Source: Candidatus Bathyarchaeota archaeon
GTDB taxonomy: Archaea; Thermoproteota; Bathyarchaeia; Bathyarchaeales; DTEX01
Assembly: GCA_018396995.1 (NCBI GenBank)
Contig: JAGTQB010000004.1
Span: 21,961 to 85,960 of the forward strand
Direction: 5' to 3'
DNA: 64,000 nucleotides
Shown here: piece after piece, positions 49,381 to 59,986 of the stretch
Layout of the letters: every line of letters begins with the position of its first letter
Numbering within the stretch: the stretch's first letter is position 1
The notes under the pieces: model-generated
What the model was told of the DNA's origin: nothing
The model's input: only the letters and a program-made list of their open reading frames with translations
The model's database searches: none
Position numbers and translations under genes: made by a program

Positions 49381-49838
49381 GTGGGAAGAGCAATTGGATG
49401 TGGGTCTCAATAGGTCTCCTCTGTCTCCTCATAGCGGCAATATACCTCGCAACATATTACTACAGTGAAAGCGTGTACTTTAGAAGTCTCTATGAGGGGG
49501 CGGTCTCAGATCTAAAGAAGCTGACAATGAAAGTGAATATTTTAATTGATTATGGAAATGGAACGCAAACATGGTATAATGGCACTTCTGTCCCGAGGGA
49601 AACTAACGTTTTAATGGCAACAAGGATCGTTGCGCTCGTTAAAGGCACAGAGTACCCTGGAATGGGTACTTTCGTGGATAGCATAAACAGCGTCAGAAAT
49701 GAGGGCGGCAAATACTGGATGTGGTACATATGGAACCCGGATAAAAGAAACTGGGAATTAGGGCCAGTAGCATCAGATAAATATGTTTTACGTGAAGGCG
49801 ACACGATAATGTGGAGATATGAAATTCCATCATTCTAA
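49377..49838 (+). CDS. DUF4430-like secreted/anchored protein
   Basis: N-terminal TM; GNGTQTWYNGT...GTFVDSIN...YWMWYIWN...LREGDTIMWRYE. Confidence 0.65.
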   Translation: MSGKSNWMWVSIGLLCLLIAAIYLATYYYSESVYFRSLYEGAVSDLKKLTMKVNILIDYGNGTQTWYNGTSVPRETNVLMATRIVALVKGTEYPGMGTFVDSINSVRNEGGKYWMWYIWNPDKRNWELGPVASDKYVLREGDTIMWRYEIPSF

Positions 49839-50015
49839 AGCTGGTATAAAAGAGAAATGGTCTTTGCGCTAAGCCCATAAAGATAACAATTTTATCGTAA
49901 AAGCTCTATAATTAGGATACCCGGTATTCCACAAAGCGACAAAAGAACAAAAACTTGCCCACAGAAACAAAGCTAACTACCACTACTCGAAGTGAGCGTC
50001 GTAAAAGAGGGTTAA

Positions 50016-50171
50016 TGGTCGGGCGGGCAGGATTTGAACCTGCGACACTCCGGTATCTGTACGCCTGGCAGGCTGAAACGCGCCCACCACACTTACGGTA
50101 GGCGCCTACAGCCTCTCCGCCAGCCAGAGACCGACTGGCTCGGAAGCTCTACCAGGCTGAGCTACCGCCCG
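50016..50171 (-). tRNA. tRNA-Tyr(GTA) with two introns, CCA encoded
   Basis: Acceptor CGGGCGG/CCGCCCG with C1-G72 and A73; intron 1 at 50113..50140 (28 nt, anticodon stem), intron 2 at 50055..50105 (51 nt, 37/38); exons give TCCGG-CTGTAGA-CCGGA. Confidence 0.88.
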
Positions 50172-50354
50172 ACCAAAAATCAAAATATAGAGAAATGAAA
50201 TATATGTTTTTCGCAGCGGAAAACGGATGAAATTATCTCTTTTGAAAATTTTAGGCTCTCTTCAATTTTTATCCCCTAAAAATATTTTTAGTCGGTTGTT
50301 TAGCTGCCTGCGTAAAAATTAAATCCTTAACTTCCCCTTAATTATGATGCAGAT

Positions 50355-50449
50355 GGGCCGGTAGTTCAGCGGTATGAATGCCGCCTTCGCAGGCACATAA
50401 AAGCTGAAATAGGCGGAGGTCGCGGGTTCAAGTCCCGCCCGGTCCACCA
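50355..50449 (+). tRNA. tRNA-Ala(CGC) with 19-nt intron at 37/38 (50392..50410), CCA encoded
   Basis: Acceptor GGGCCGG/CCGGTCC with G3-U70; anticodon stem CCGCC/GGCGG; loop TTCGCA(intron)A. Confidence 0.92.
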
Positions 50450-50755
50450 TTTTTTGGGTTTGAGTCTTCTAAACATAATTTCTTTCGTCTATTCGTTCCA
50501 TGCTCCGCCACCGTTAATAGATGTGGGATAGCAACTAGAGGGTTGCATGGTTACTGACGCTGCAGCGCTTAGGCCGAGGCTTGCCAGACAATCAAGCATT
50601 TCAAGCACCACAATACCGCTCCTTAAACCAGAGATTCTACGCTTATACCTAAATATCCTTTTGCTCGAAGTCGTAGATCTCGGGCCTCAAACTACAACCC
50701 GAAAATGAAGAACCCCTGAACTTAAAAATTGAGGAGATAATTTGGACCCAGAATA

Positions 50756-50853
50756 TGGTGGGCCGGGAGAGATTTGAACTCTCGACCTTTCGGTCTCTGG
50801 ACAAACCCCTTGTTTATCAGCCGAACGCTCTAACCAGGCTGAGCTACCGGCCC
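50756..50853 (-). tRNA. tRNA-Ile(GAT) with 20-nt intron at 37/38 (50795..50814), CCA encoded
   Basis: GGGCCGG/CCGGCCC, anticodon stem TTCGG/CCGAA, loop CTGATA(intron)A. Confidence 0.92.
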
Positions 50854-50960
50854 TCTCTAAATAATTTTTCATTTGACCCCTTGTTAATAAGGATTTTTCC
50901 TTTTCGTGGCAAAGTTTATTTACTTCAGGCTCTACTTTGTTTCATTGGGTGCTTGCGTTA

Positions 50961-51608
50961 ATGTATAATGGTTTTGGGGAGCGCGTGTTTAAGGGGACTA
51001 CAACGGTTGCATTTAAGTGTGTTGATGGTGTGGTTATGGCTACTGATACTAGGGCTACTGTTCTCCCCGGCTTTGTGGCCCATAAAAGGGTTAAGAAGGT
51101 TTATCAGATAACGCGTAATGTTGGCATGACTATTGCGGGTATTCCGGCTGAAGCCATAAACCTACTTGATATCCTCAGAGCTAACGCAATGCTCTATCAA
51201 ATACAGCGCAAGAGAATTGTTCCAGTTAAGGTTGTGGCCAGCCTAGCTTCTCTTGTACTCTTCTCTCAGAGACTCTTCCCATATGAGGTTCAGGTAATCA
51301 TAGGTGGATATGATGATGAAGGCTATCATCTCTATTCGCTCGATCCATTTGGAAGCGCGATAGAGGATAAAATGATTGCAACCGGATCTGGCTCGCCGAT
51401 AGCCTATGGCATTTTGGAGAGCGGCTATTATGATGGAATAAACCTTGAGGAGGGGCTTGTATTAGCGGTTAAAGCGATTAACGCTGCCATTAAGAGAAAT
51501 GTTTTCACTGGCGATAGCTTTGATATTGCCACTGTAACCGTTGAAAGAGGTTACGTCGAGCTATCTGAGGAAGAGAAGAAGAGGATATTTGACAAGGCTA
51601 TTACTTAA
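50961..51608 (+). CDS. psmB: 20S proteasome beta subunit
   Basis: Propeptide then KG|TTTVAFKCVDGVVMATDTRAT; ORF-track start 50937 is probably too long. Confidence 0.93.
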   Translation: MYNGFGERVFKGTTTVAFKCVDGVVMATDTRATVLPGFVAHKRVKKVYQITRNVGMTIAGIPAEAINLLDILRANAMLYQIQRKRIVPVKVVASLASLVLFSQRLFPYEVQVIIGGYDDEGYHLYSLDPFGSAIEDKMIATGSGSPIAYGILESGYYDGINLEEGLVLAVKAINAAIKRNVFTGDSFDIATVTVERGYVELSEEEKKRIFDKAIT

Positions 51609-52354
51609 AGGGATTCTAGGATCAAGTCAAGAGCCTCGTTCAAGTTCCTCACTTTAATCATGTTCTTTCTGTCCATGTAAGCTAAGCTGCGGTCCACGAG
51701 GATTGCCCTTAAGCCAGCATTAGTTGCCCCAATATAATCTTTTTCAGGGTCATCTCCAATGTAAACAGCCTCGTTAGGGCGAATTCCCAACATTCTTATT
51801 GCATGAAGAAATATTTCTGGGGATGGCTTAGGCTTCTTAACGCTATCTATTCCAACGAATACATTAAATTTTATGGGCATCTCCACCCTCTTAAGGATCT
51901 CCTCTATATCCTTCTTAAAAGCATTGGTTATTATTCCAACCTTAAACTCGGAACCCCTTAGTCTAATGAGGGCACCCTCAGCATCAGGGTAAACTTCAAT
52001 GCCAGCGTTATCCCACCATTCATCAACTAGAACTCTTGCCAAGAAATCATTTTCATCTTTTACTCCAAGCCTATCAAATATTCTCCTGTTCCACTTGATC
52101 CAAAACTCGTAGTATGGCAGGCCATAGTCTTCTAGAGGAGTATTCTCCTCAGCAAATTTATGTGCTAGTGCTATTTCTTCGACACTCCTTTCTATCCCAT
52201 GTTTTCCAAGGATCCTCCTTATTATATCAGCCGGGTGGGCAGTCCTAATCAATGTACCTCCAAGGTCAAAGAGGACAGCCCTTAACCCCATCACTACCAC
52301 CAAATCATAACTCCTAATCCATTCTGAGGATCCAGAGATAAATATTTCGTCCAC
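51605..52354 (-). CDS. HAD-family hydrolase
   Basis: AVLFDLGGTL, IITNAF, KPKPSPEIF, YIGDDPEKDY. Confidence 0.92.
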   Translation of the reverse strand: MDEIFISGSSEWIRSYDLVVVMGLRAVLFDLGGTLIRTAHPADIIRRILGKHGIERSVEEIALAHKFAEENTPLEDYGLPYYEFWIKWNRRIFDRLGVKDENDFLARVLVDEWWDNAGIEVYPDAEGALIRLRGSEFKVGIITNAFKKDIEEILKRVEMPIKFNVFVGIDSVKKPKPSPEIFLHAIRMLGIRPNEAVYIGDDPEKDYIGATNAGLRAILVDRSLAYMDRKNMIKVRNLNEALDLILESL

Positions 52355-52397
52355 GTTATCATCAATATAATTTCAAGAGAGCATGGGTTGAACCAGC

Positions 52398-53111
52398 TTG
52401 CTGATCCTAATTTTAGCTGAATCTGCTCTGGAACCAATCCCACGTGAAATATGGAGCCACCCAGCTATTAGGAGCTTCTCTAAGCGTAGAGGCAAGCCCC
52501 CAAAAAATCTTGTCTTAGACAGATCGTATCATCATTTTGCTATGAGAAACCTACTTAATGCCGAGAAGCGTGGTAGACCAGACATAGTCCACTTTTGCCT
52601 TCTGGAGGCCCTTGGGTCACCATTAAGTAAAGAGGGGCTTTTGAGGACATATGTGCATACAATTGATGATCACGTGATTTACGTGGAACCTGAGACGAGA
52701 CTCCCAAAAAATTTTAACCGGTTCATTGGGCTAATAGAGGATCTACTTGAGCATGGGCGTGTGCCCCCTGCCGGAAAACCCCTCCTATATATTGAGGAGA
52801 AGAGTCTGCCAAAGCTTATAGATGATTTAAAGCCAACTTATACCGTTATCTTCGAGAGAAGCGGGATACCAAAAACCTTAGAAGAAACTGCCTCTAAACT
52901 AGCTAGGGAGGAGAGACCCGCGGTTATAGTCGGCGGCTTCCCGCATGGAGAGTTCAATGAGGCAACACTGAAATTAGCTGATGAGGTTATTTGCGTAGAC
53001 CCCGAGGCCCTTGAGGCATGGACTATTGTCTCACGCATAATATATGAATATGAGAGGACCATAGGTTTACCGAAAAAGCGACTGGAGAGGGTTGGGAGGG
53101 GGACTGTTTAA
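52398..53111 (+). CDS. nep1: rRNA pseudouridine N1-methyltransferase Nep1/Emg1
   Basis: LVLDRSYHHFAM, RGRPDIVHFCLLEALGSPLSKEGLLRTYVHT. Confidence 0.92.
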   Translation: MLILILAESALEPIPREIWSHPAIRSFSKRRGKPPKNLVLDRSYHHFAMRNLLNAEKRGRPDIVHFCLLEALGSPLSKEGLLRTYVHTIDDHVIYVEPETRLPKNFNRFIGLIEDLLEHGRVPPAGKPLLYIEEKSLPKLIDDLKPTYTVIFERSGIPKTLEETASKLAREERPAVIVGGFPHGEFNEATLKLADEVICVDPEALEAWTIVSRIIYEYERTIGLPKKRLERVGRGTV

Positions 53112-55882
53112 ACCCACTTCCAAACCCTTCTCCCATAGAATACTTCTGGCAGTATAAATAGTCCCGACATTGATGCTAATATTGTTATCATCCATTGTAT
53201 TGGATCACTAAGCCAAACCGTCCCAAATAAGCCAAAGTATGGCACTATTATCGTCAATCCAGCAGATACTATGCATGCAAGAAGAAGATACTTATTTGAA
53301 AGTGGATTAAGCCTAAAGGCGCTCTTCTTCTCTGATCGGCAGTTCCATACAATGAATACCTCCTGCAACGTTGCCCGTATAAACGCCATAGTTCTAGCCT
53401 CAGCCAACACCAGCTCCATAGGCTTTCCTAAAGTCGGACCAACTATATAGTAATGCCAGTAGAACAATCCGCCAGTTAGTGTAAACTGCATTATAAATGT
53501 CATTATTATTGAGAGGAACCTCCCGTGAAGTATACCCTCTTTTGGATTTCGCGGTGGTCTCTCCATGACATCCTCACTTGGCGGATCCACTGTTAAAGCT
53601 AAGGCTGGACCACCATCCGTCACAAGGTTTAGCCATAGGATCATTGGCGCCGTTAGTGGTAGCTCCAAGCCTAATAACGCAAACGTCCCTATTAGGAAAA
53701 GCTCATCGAAGTTACATCTCATTAGGAAGAAAGCGAACTTTCTAATGTTATCATATATGGCGCGCCCGCCTTCAATAGCCTTAACTATTGTCGCAAAGTT
53801 GTCGTCCGCCAAAATCATGTCAGCTGCCTCTTTAGTGACGTCAGTGCCAGTTATACCCATCGCTATCCCTATATCCGCTTGCTTTAGGGCTGGCGCATCG
53901 TTAACACCATCCCCAGTCATCGCAACAATGTGACCCCTCTTCTTCAAAGCTCTAACTATGCGTAGCTTATGTTCAGGGGAAACGCGCGCATAAACTTTAA
54001 CATTTTCAACAATCTTCTCAAACTCCTCATCACTCATTTTATCTAGCTCCTCACCAGTCAACGCTATATCGCCCTCCTCCATCATGCCAAGCTCTTTAGC
54101 GACTGCAATAGCAGTTAGTTTATGATCCCCTGTTATCATAACAGTCTTTATGCCGGCTCTCCTACACTTTTCATTTGCTATCTTAGCTTCCTCGCGTGGC
54201 GGGTCGATCATACCAAGGAGACCGATGAATGTTAGGTCGCTTTCAAGAGTTTCGCGGGCCTTCTCATCATTTAAGTTGTTTGGATCAATATCTTTTAGTT
54301 CCTTATAAGCGACCCCGAGAACCCTCAAAGCCTCGCTCGCCATCTGTTCATTGATTGACAAAATATTCTTCCTATCGCGTTCAGTGAGTTTCTTTACAGC
54401 CCCATTTTTAAGTATGTATTTGCACCGCTGTAAGACTACCTCTGGGGCGCCTTTCATGAACGCTATTATTCTGCCATCAGCAGACTTATGAACCGTCGTC
54501 ATCCGCTTCCTTTCCGAAGTAAATGGAACTTCATATATGCGTGGGTAAATCTTTTCAAGATCATTCTTCCATAGCCCGGCTTTAGAAGCGGCAACTATTA
54601 GGGCGCCCTCGGTCGAATCCCCAAACACTCTTTTGCCATCATATTGAGCATTTGTACACAACGCCGCCCCGGTTAAAAGGAGATTCAACTCAAAATTATC
54701 TTTAACTTCCACCCTTCTATCTTCATTTCCGTACAGAAATTCTCCCTTTGGCTCATAGCCGACTCCAGTCACGGTGATTATGCTGCCATTAACGTATATC
54801 TTACGTACAGTCATCTCACCTTTAGTTAATGTCCCGGTTTTATCAGAGCATATCACTGTCACCGATCCAAGAGTCTCGGCCGACGAAAGTCTCCTGATTA
54901 TTGCATTATGTTTAGCAAGGCTTCTTGCGCCGAGAGCCAGACATACTGTTACAATAGCTGGCAATCCCTCTGGAACAGCTGATACGGCTAGAGCAACCGC
55001 TACGAAGAACGCATCTATTATGCCCGAAAATTCAATGAGGTGCTTATGGAAGATTACGTCGAAAATCTCCAGAGCAAATACGATTGCGCAGATAGCAACA
55101 ACTATTATGGCGAGTTTTTTTGCAAACCTCTCAAGCTTAACTTTGAGCGGCGTCTCCTCCTCCTCAATCTCCTGAACAAGCCCAGCTATTTTCCCAAACT
55201 CTGTCCTCATCCCAGTTGCTGTGACAACAGCCTTCCCACGTCCATATATAACGTGAGTTGCCATAAAAACCATGTTGCTTCTCTCAGCTACTGGCGTCGC
55301 TTCAGGTAAGACTCCAAGGCGCTTTTCAACCGGGGTTGACTCACCCGTTAATACAGCCTCGTTAGTCCTAAGCTCCACGGTTTCTATTAGCCTAGCATCA
55401 GCAGCAACTCTATCGCCAGTCTCAAGCACAAGTATATCTCCCGGAACAACCTCCTCAGCCGGTACAACTACACTAAACCCATCTCTTATAACGGTGGCTT
55501 TAGGCGCAGTTAGCTTTTTCATAGCCTCAATAGCCTTCTCGGAGCGATACTCTTGAACAAAACCAATAAGGGCGTTTAAGATCACTATGGCTCCTATTGT
55601 CAAGGCATCGCCATAACCTTCTTCGGGCTTAATTAAAGCGATTGCGATTGAGACTATGATGGCGGCTATCAGCATCATGACAAATATATCCTTAAACTGA
55701 TTAAGGAATATTTTAAGCGGATTTACACCCCCCTTCTCAATGAGCTTATTTGGGCCATACTCAACGAGCCTCCTCTTAGCCTCCTCGCTACTGAGCCCTT
55801 CACGCGAAGTTTTAAGCGCCTCCAGAACTTCTTCCTCTCTCATTGCATGCCACGGTTTATCCATAATGGTCACCAGAGCCAA
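53108..55882 (-). CDS. P-type cation (Ca2+-like) ATPase
   Basis: ICSDKTGTLTKGEM, TGDHKLTA, MTGDGVNDAPALKQADIGIAMG. Confidence 0.95.
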   Translation of the reverse strand: MALVTIMDKPWHAMREEEVLEALKTSREGLSSEEAKRRLVEYGPNKLIEKGGVNPLKIFLNQFKDIFVMMLIAAIIVSIAIALIKPEEGYGDALTIGAIVILNALIGFVQEYRSEKAIEAMKKLTAPKATVIRDGFSVVVPAEEVVPGDILVLETGDRVAADARLIETVELRTNEAVLTGESTPVEKRLGVLPEATPVAERSNMVFMATHVIYGRGKAVVTATGMRTEFGKIAGLVQEIEEEETPLKVKLERFAKKLAIIVVAICAIVFALEIFDVIFHKHLIEFSGIIDAFFVAVALAVSAVPEGLPAIVTVCLALGARSLAKHNAIIRRLSSAETLGSVTVICSDKTGTLTKGEMTVRKIYVNGSIITVTGVGYEPKGEFLYGNEDRRVEVKDNFELNLLLTGAALCTNAQYDGKRVFGDSTEGALIVAASKAGLWKNDLEKIYPRIYEVPFTSERKRMTTVHKSADGRIIAFMKGAPEVVLQRCKYILKNGAVKKLTERDRKNILSINEQMASEALRVLGVAYKELKDIDPNNLNDEKARETLESDLTFIGLLGMIDPPREEAKIANEKCRRAGIKTVMITGDHKLTAIAVAKELGMMEEGDIALTGEELDKMSDEEFEKIVENVKVYARVSPEHKLRIVRALKKRGHIVAMTGDGVNDAPALKQADIGIAMGITGTDVTKEAADMILADDNFATIVKAIEGGRAIYDNIRKFAFFLMRCNFDELFLIGTFALLGLELPLTAPMILWLNLVTDGGPALALTVDPPSEDVMERPPRNPKEGILHGRFLSIIMTFIMQFTLTGGLFYWHYYIVGPTLGKPMELVLAEARTMAFIRATLQEVFIVWNCRSEKKSAFRLNPLSNKYLLLACIVSAGLTIIVPYFGLFGTVWLSDPIQWMITILASMSGLFILPEVFYGRRVWKWV

Positions 55883-56022
55883 TAAAATATATTAGACGAA
55901 TAGGGATTCTAATAAATTTAAATTTTGCGTGGCATACACCCTCAGCGTTTATTACTCATTAAACGCGTTTCTTTGGTAAACTAAAAAGGCTGCGCTCCTC
56001 TATTCTCTTTAGTGGAATTATT

Positions 56023-56991
56023 ATGGTTACAAAAGCGGCTATAGGAGTCGATTTGGGCGGAACAAATGTGAGAGTTGTATTGGGGAGCAAGGAGGGAAAG
56101 ATAATAGCGAAAATTTCTGAGCCGACTGAAAAATCAAAGGGCCCAACTGGTGTGAGCGAACAGATAATTAGGTTGATTATTTCGCTCATCGAGGAAAGGA
56201 TTAACTTAAGGGATATTGAGGGAATAGGCATAGGTTCAGCGGGCCCATTAGACATTAAAAGTGGTGCTCTTATGAGACCTACACACCTACCCTTCGAATA
56301 CGTCCCCTTGGTTAAGCCTCTTGAGGAGAAATTCGGCTTACCAGTGATTCTACTTAATGATTGTGTCGCAGCGGTCCTCGGTGAAAAATATTTTGGTATT
56401 GGCGGAGATCATGAAAACTTAGTCTATGTAACTATTAGTACTGGCATAGGAGGCGGGGTGTACGTTGACGGACACTTATTGATTGGTAAGGATGGAAATG
56501 CCCATGAAATAGGGCACTTCACAATAGATTATGAGGGAAGGTTGACGTGTGGATGTGGGAAGAAAGGGCATTGGGAGGCATACTGCTCCGGTTCAGGGAT
56601 ACCGAACTATGCGAGGCTAATTATAGAGGGAGATAAATTCAAGAACGCTCGTAAGGGTCCATTAATGGAGGCTTATAAGAGCGGAAAGCTAACCGCTAAA
56701 GCAGTTTATGATTGCGCTAAGGTTGGTGATGATTTAGCTGAGATTATTGTTGAGAAGATTGGCGAACTAAATGCCATCGGCTTCGCCTGCGTCACTGATG
56801 CCTACGATCCATCCCTAATTACTGTAGGCGGTTCAGTAACGCTGAATAACCCAAGTCTCGTCATAGATCCAATAAGGCGCTATATTAAGGAACATGCCAG
56901 GAACCGTGTGCCTGAGATAACTTTGACACCTCTTGGCGAGGATATAGTCTTATATGGCGCACTAGCATCCGTCTTTTATCTCAGCCGCTGA
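56023..56991 (+). CDS. ROK-family sugar kinase (glucokinase-like)
   Basis: GVDLGGTNVRVVL, STGIGGGVYVDG, zinc motif CGCGKKGHWEAYCSG. Confidence 0.92.
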   Translation: MVTKAAIGVDLGGTNVRVVLGSKEGKIIAKISEPTEKSKGPTGVSEQIIRLIISLIEERINLRDIEGIGIGSAGPLDIKSGALMRPTHLPFEYVPLVKPLEEKFGLPVILLNDCVAAVLGEKYFGIGGDHENLVYVTISTGIGGGVYVDGHLLIGKDGNAHEIGHFTIDYEGRLTCGCGKKGHWEAYCSGSGIPNYARLIIEGDKFKNARKGPLMEAYKSGKLTAKAVYDCAKVGDDLAEIIVEKIGELNAIGFACVTDAYDPSLITVGGSVTLNNPSLVIDPIRRYIKEHARNRVPEITLTPLGEDIVLYGALASVFYLSR

Positions 56992-57021
56992 GACTAGAGT
57001 ATGAGGGCGGTCTTAGTAGAG

Positions 57022-58338
57022 TTATTTCCCCTTAAACAGCATTGGGAGACCTCTTCTTCTTAGAACTTTCATCATCTTTCGCATTAGCATATACTGGTTC
57101 AGTAGTTCCTTAACTTCCTTCTCATTCGTCCCGGAGCCTCTAGCTATACGCCTTATCCTGGAGGCATTAATTATTTGTGGGTTCTTCCTCTCCTCAGGAG
57201 TCATCGACTGAATTATCACACGCCATTTCTTTAGTCTCTCCTCGGCAACATTCACCAAATCTTCTGGGATCTCATATCCCAGCCCAGGGAACATCTTGAG
57301 TATTCGGCTGAATGGACCCATGCTCCTCATGGCTTCAAGCTGTTCATACATGTCGGTCAGGGTGAATTTTCCACTTAAAATTGCCTTAGCTTTCTTTTCA
57401 GGAATCTTAAGCTCAGCCTCTCTAACCTTATCAACTAGACCCTTTAAGTCGCCTAACCCAAGTAATCTACCAACAAAGCTCGGTGGATCAAAGACTTCTA
57501 GGTCATCAATCTTCTCACCGACACCAATGAACTTTATTGGAGCGCCAGTCGCCGCGACGGCTGAGAGGGCGCCGCCGCCCCTAGCTGATCCATCAAGCTT
57601 GGTAACTATTATTGACCCAATTGGCGTAGCCTCGTGGAAGGCTTTGGCCTGAATAGCTGCCTGCTGCCCAATGGTTCCATCGATAACCATTATCACTTCA
57701 TCTGGCTTAATCGCCTCCTCTAAAGTCTTCATCTCTTCTATTAAGCTCTTTTCGTCCTTGTGTCTACCAGCGGTATCTATTATGATTACATCATAATCCT
57801 CAAACTTCTTTAATCCGTCCATCGCAATCTTTACTGCATTTCTCTCCTTATAATCGCCGTAAATTGGCACGTTTATCTGGGCTGCAAGCTGACTTAACTG
57901 TGCTAGTGCCCCAGCTCTATACGTGTCGGCGCATATGAGGGCGGTCTTAAATCCCCTCTTCTGGAGGAACCTAGCTAGCTTGGCTGCGGTCGTCGTCTTT
58001 CCAGAGCCCTGCACGCCAACAAGCATTAACACGCTCCTTTTACCCAGCTTAATGTTGAGCGGGGCGGTTTTCTCCCCCAAAAGACGAACAATTTCCTCAT
58101 AAACAATCTTAATAACGTGTTCTTTCCTAGGTATCCCCGGAGGAACCTTTTCCTTTAGAGCCCTCTCCTCAATCCTTTTCGAGAGGTCTAGCACAAGCCT
58201 AACATTGACGTCTGCTTGAAGAAGGGCGCGTTGGAGGTCGCGGATAAGCTCTCTAACGACATTCTCGTCTACAATGGAGGCGCTGAAAACCTTTTTTATT
58301 GCCTCATATAGAGATGAGCCGAGCTTCTCAAGGACCAA
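57022..58338 (-). CDS. srp54: Signal recognition particle protein SRP54
   Basis: [42 protein letters not shown]-terminal M domain. Confidence 0.95.
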   Translation of the reverse strand: MVLEKLGSSLYEAIKKVFSASIVDENVVRELIRDLQRALLQADVNVRLVLDLSKRIEERALKEKVPPGIPRKEHVIKIVYEEIVRLLGEKTAPLNIKLGKRSVLMLVGVQGSGKTTTAAKLARFLQKRGFKTALICADTYRAGALAQLSQLAAQINVPIYGDYKERNAVKIAMDGLKKFEDYDVIIIDTAGRHKDEKSLIEEMKTLEEAIKPDEVIMVIDGTIGQQAAIQAKAFHEATPIGSIIVTKLDGSARGGGALSAVAATGAPIKFIGVGEKIDDLEVFDPPSFVGRLLGLGDLKGLVDKVREAELKIPEKKAKAILSGKFTLTDMYEQLEAMRSMGPFSRILKMFPGLGYEIPEDLVNVAEERLKKWRVIIQSMTPEERKNPQIINASRIRRIARGSGTNEKEVKELLNQYMLMRKMMKVLRRRGLPMLFKGK

Positions 58339-58437
58339 GATTCATTCTCCACAAATAATTCTCACTCAGCAAATATTAGTTTATCCGATAAAGTAGATTT
58401 GTCTCTTTGGTGTAGGTTGCTCTTGGTTGGTGGGCGT

Positions 58438-59517
58438 ATGGTTGGGGCTAAGAGGAGTAATGTTATTGATTTAAGGAGCGATACTGTTACAATGCCAACA
58501 GAGGAGATGCTTGAGGCTATAAGAGGAGCCGAGCTTGGAGATGACGTCTATAGAGAGGACCCAACGGTTAATAGGCTTGAAGAGATGGCTGCTAAGAAGA
58601 TGGGTATGGAGGCGGCTCTTCTAGTCCCAAGTGGAACAATGGCTAACTTAGTGTCCCTCATGAGCAATACTAAGCGGGGGGACTGCGTTATTTTGGAGGC
58701 TGAGTCACATATATACTGGTATGAGGTAGGCGGCATATCAACAATAGCTGGGCTAATACCATGGCCAATAAGGGGTCATATGGGTGCACTGGACCCTAAA
58801 GATGTTGAGGAGGCCATAAGGCCGAAAGATATACATTTCCCCGAGACAACACTTGTCTGCATAGAGAACACACATAATAGAGCTGGTGGGACAGTAGTAA
58901 CTCCGAAGCAAATTGAAGCTCTATGCAAGGTTACAAGAAAATATGGGCTGAAACTCTACATGGATGGGGCAAGAATATTTAATGCGGCGGTGGCTCTGAA
59001 AGTAGACGTCAGGGAATTCACTCGACATGTAGACAATTTAATGTTTTCTTTGTCAAAAGGGCTCTGTTGCCCAGTGGGCTCCGTGATCGTCGGGGACAGC
59101 GACTTTATTGAGAGAGCTAGAAAGATTAGAAAGATGCTCGGCGGGGGAATGCGTAAGGCCGGCATAATCGCCGCTCCGGGCATAATAGCCCTGGAAAAGA
59201 TGATAGACCGGTTGGAGGAGGACCATGTAAACGCCAAGGTTCTAGCCAAGGGAGTTGCTGGGATTGAGGGACTTCACGTCGACTTAGGGAGAGTCCAAAC
59301 AAACATAGTTTTAGTTGATGTAAGTGGTTTAGGGGTTAACTCAAATATATTTATTGCCAAGCTTAAGGAGCGGGGGCTCCTGGTCTCGTACCACAGTAGA
59401 AATATTGTTAGAATGGTGACGCATTATGGCATCACTAGGGAGGATATTGAGAGAGCGCTGACAATAATTGAGGATGCTGTAAGGGAAATTAAAGCTAGGA
59501 GCGGAGATTATTTTTAG
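58438..59517 (+). CDS. Low-specificity threonine aldolase family
   Basis: [50 protein letters not shown]. Confidence 0.92.
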   Translation: MVGAKRSNVIDLRSDTVTMPTEEMLEAIRGAELGDDVYREDPTVNRLEEMAAKKMGMEAALLVPSGTMANLVSLMSNTKRGDCVILEAESHIYWYEVGGISTIAGLIPWPIRGHMGALDPKDVEEAIRPKDIHFPETTLVCIENTHNRAGGTVVTPKQIEALCKVTRKYGLKLYMDGARIFNAAVALKVDVREFTRHVDNLMFSLSKGLCCPVGSVIVGDSDFIERARKIRKMLGGGMRKAGIIAAPGIIALEKMIDRLEEDHVNAKVLAKGVAGIEGLHVDLGRVQTNIVLVDVSGLGVNSNIFIAKLKERGLLVSYHSRNIVRMVTHYGITREDIERALTIIEDAVREIKARSGDYF

Positions 59518-59912
59518 CCGCCTTTAACGCGTATAATCTTCATCCTACCCAATATACGCCAATACTCAACTTCAACGCCATTGGCAAGCTTAGACTTCAC
59601 TTCCTCCTCCTGTGGTAGAGGTGTCTCAAACACCTCATAGGTTTCTAGGTCCATCAGCTGAACGCTATTTTCTAGAACCGCCACAACCTGCCCGCTCCTC
59701 TTCTCAATTATCGGCACATCAACCTTAGCGTCAACCGGCTTAACAAAGCTCCTCTTAACACCATCGAATATTCCCATCGCAACAACCCTAGCCTTCGCAG
59801 AGCCATGCTTCCCAGGTTTAGATTTCGTAACTTCAAGTATATAGCATGGCTCATCATCAATTATTACATATTGTCCTTCCTTTAAATCGCCAACCTCAAC
59901 CGGCTTACTCAC
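59514..59912 (-). CDS. Translation initiation factor aIF5A
   Basis: [22 protein letters not shown] hypusination-site motif. Confidence 0.95.
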   Translation of the reverse strand: MSKPVEVGDLKEGQYVIIDDEPCYILEVTKSKPGKHGSAKARVVAMGIFDGVKRSFVKPVDAKVDVPIIEKRSGQVVAVLENSVQLMDLETYEVFETPLPQEEEVKSKLANGVEVEYWRILGRMKIIRVKGG

Positions 59913-59986
59913 AGACTATCACCATAACCACATTATGTCTCTCTCCTAATAAATGTTTAATAATCTTCATTATTAACTAAATATAT

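Noticed and set aside
50687-50961. ORFs 50687..50872 (-) and 50755..50961 (+)
   Set aside because: Both overlap tRNA-Ile and owe their openness to tRNA sequence.
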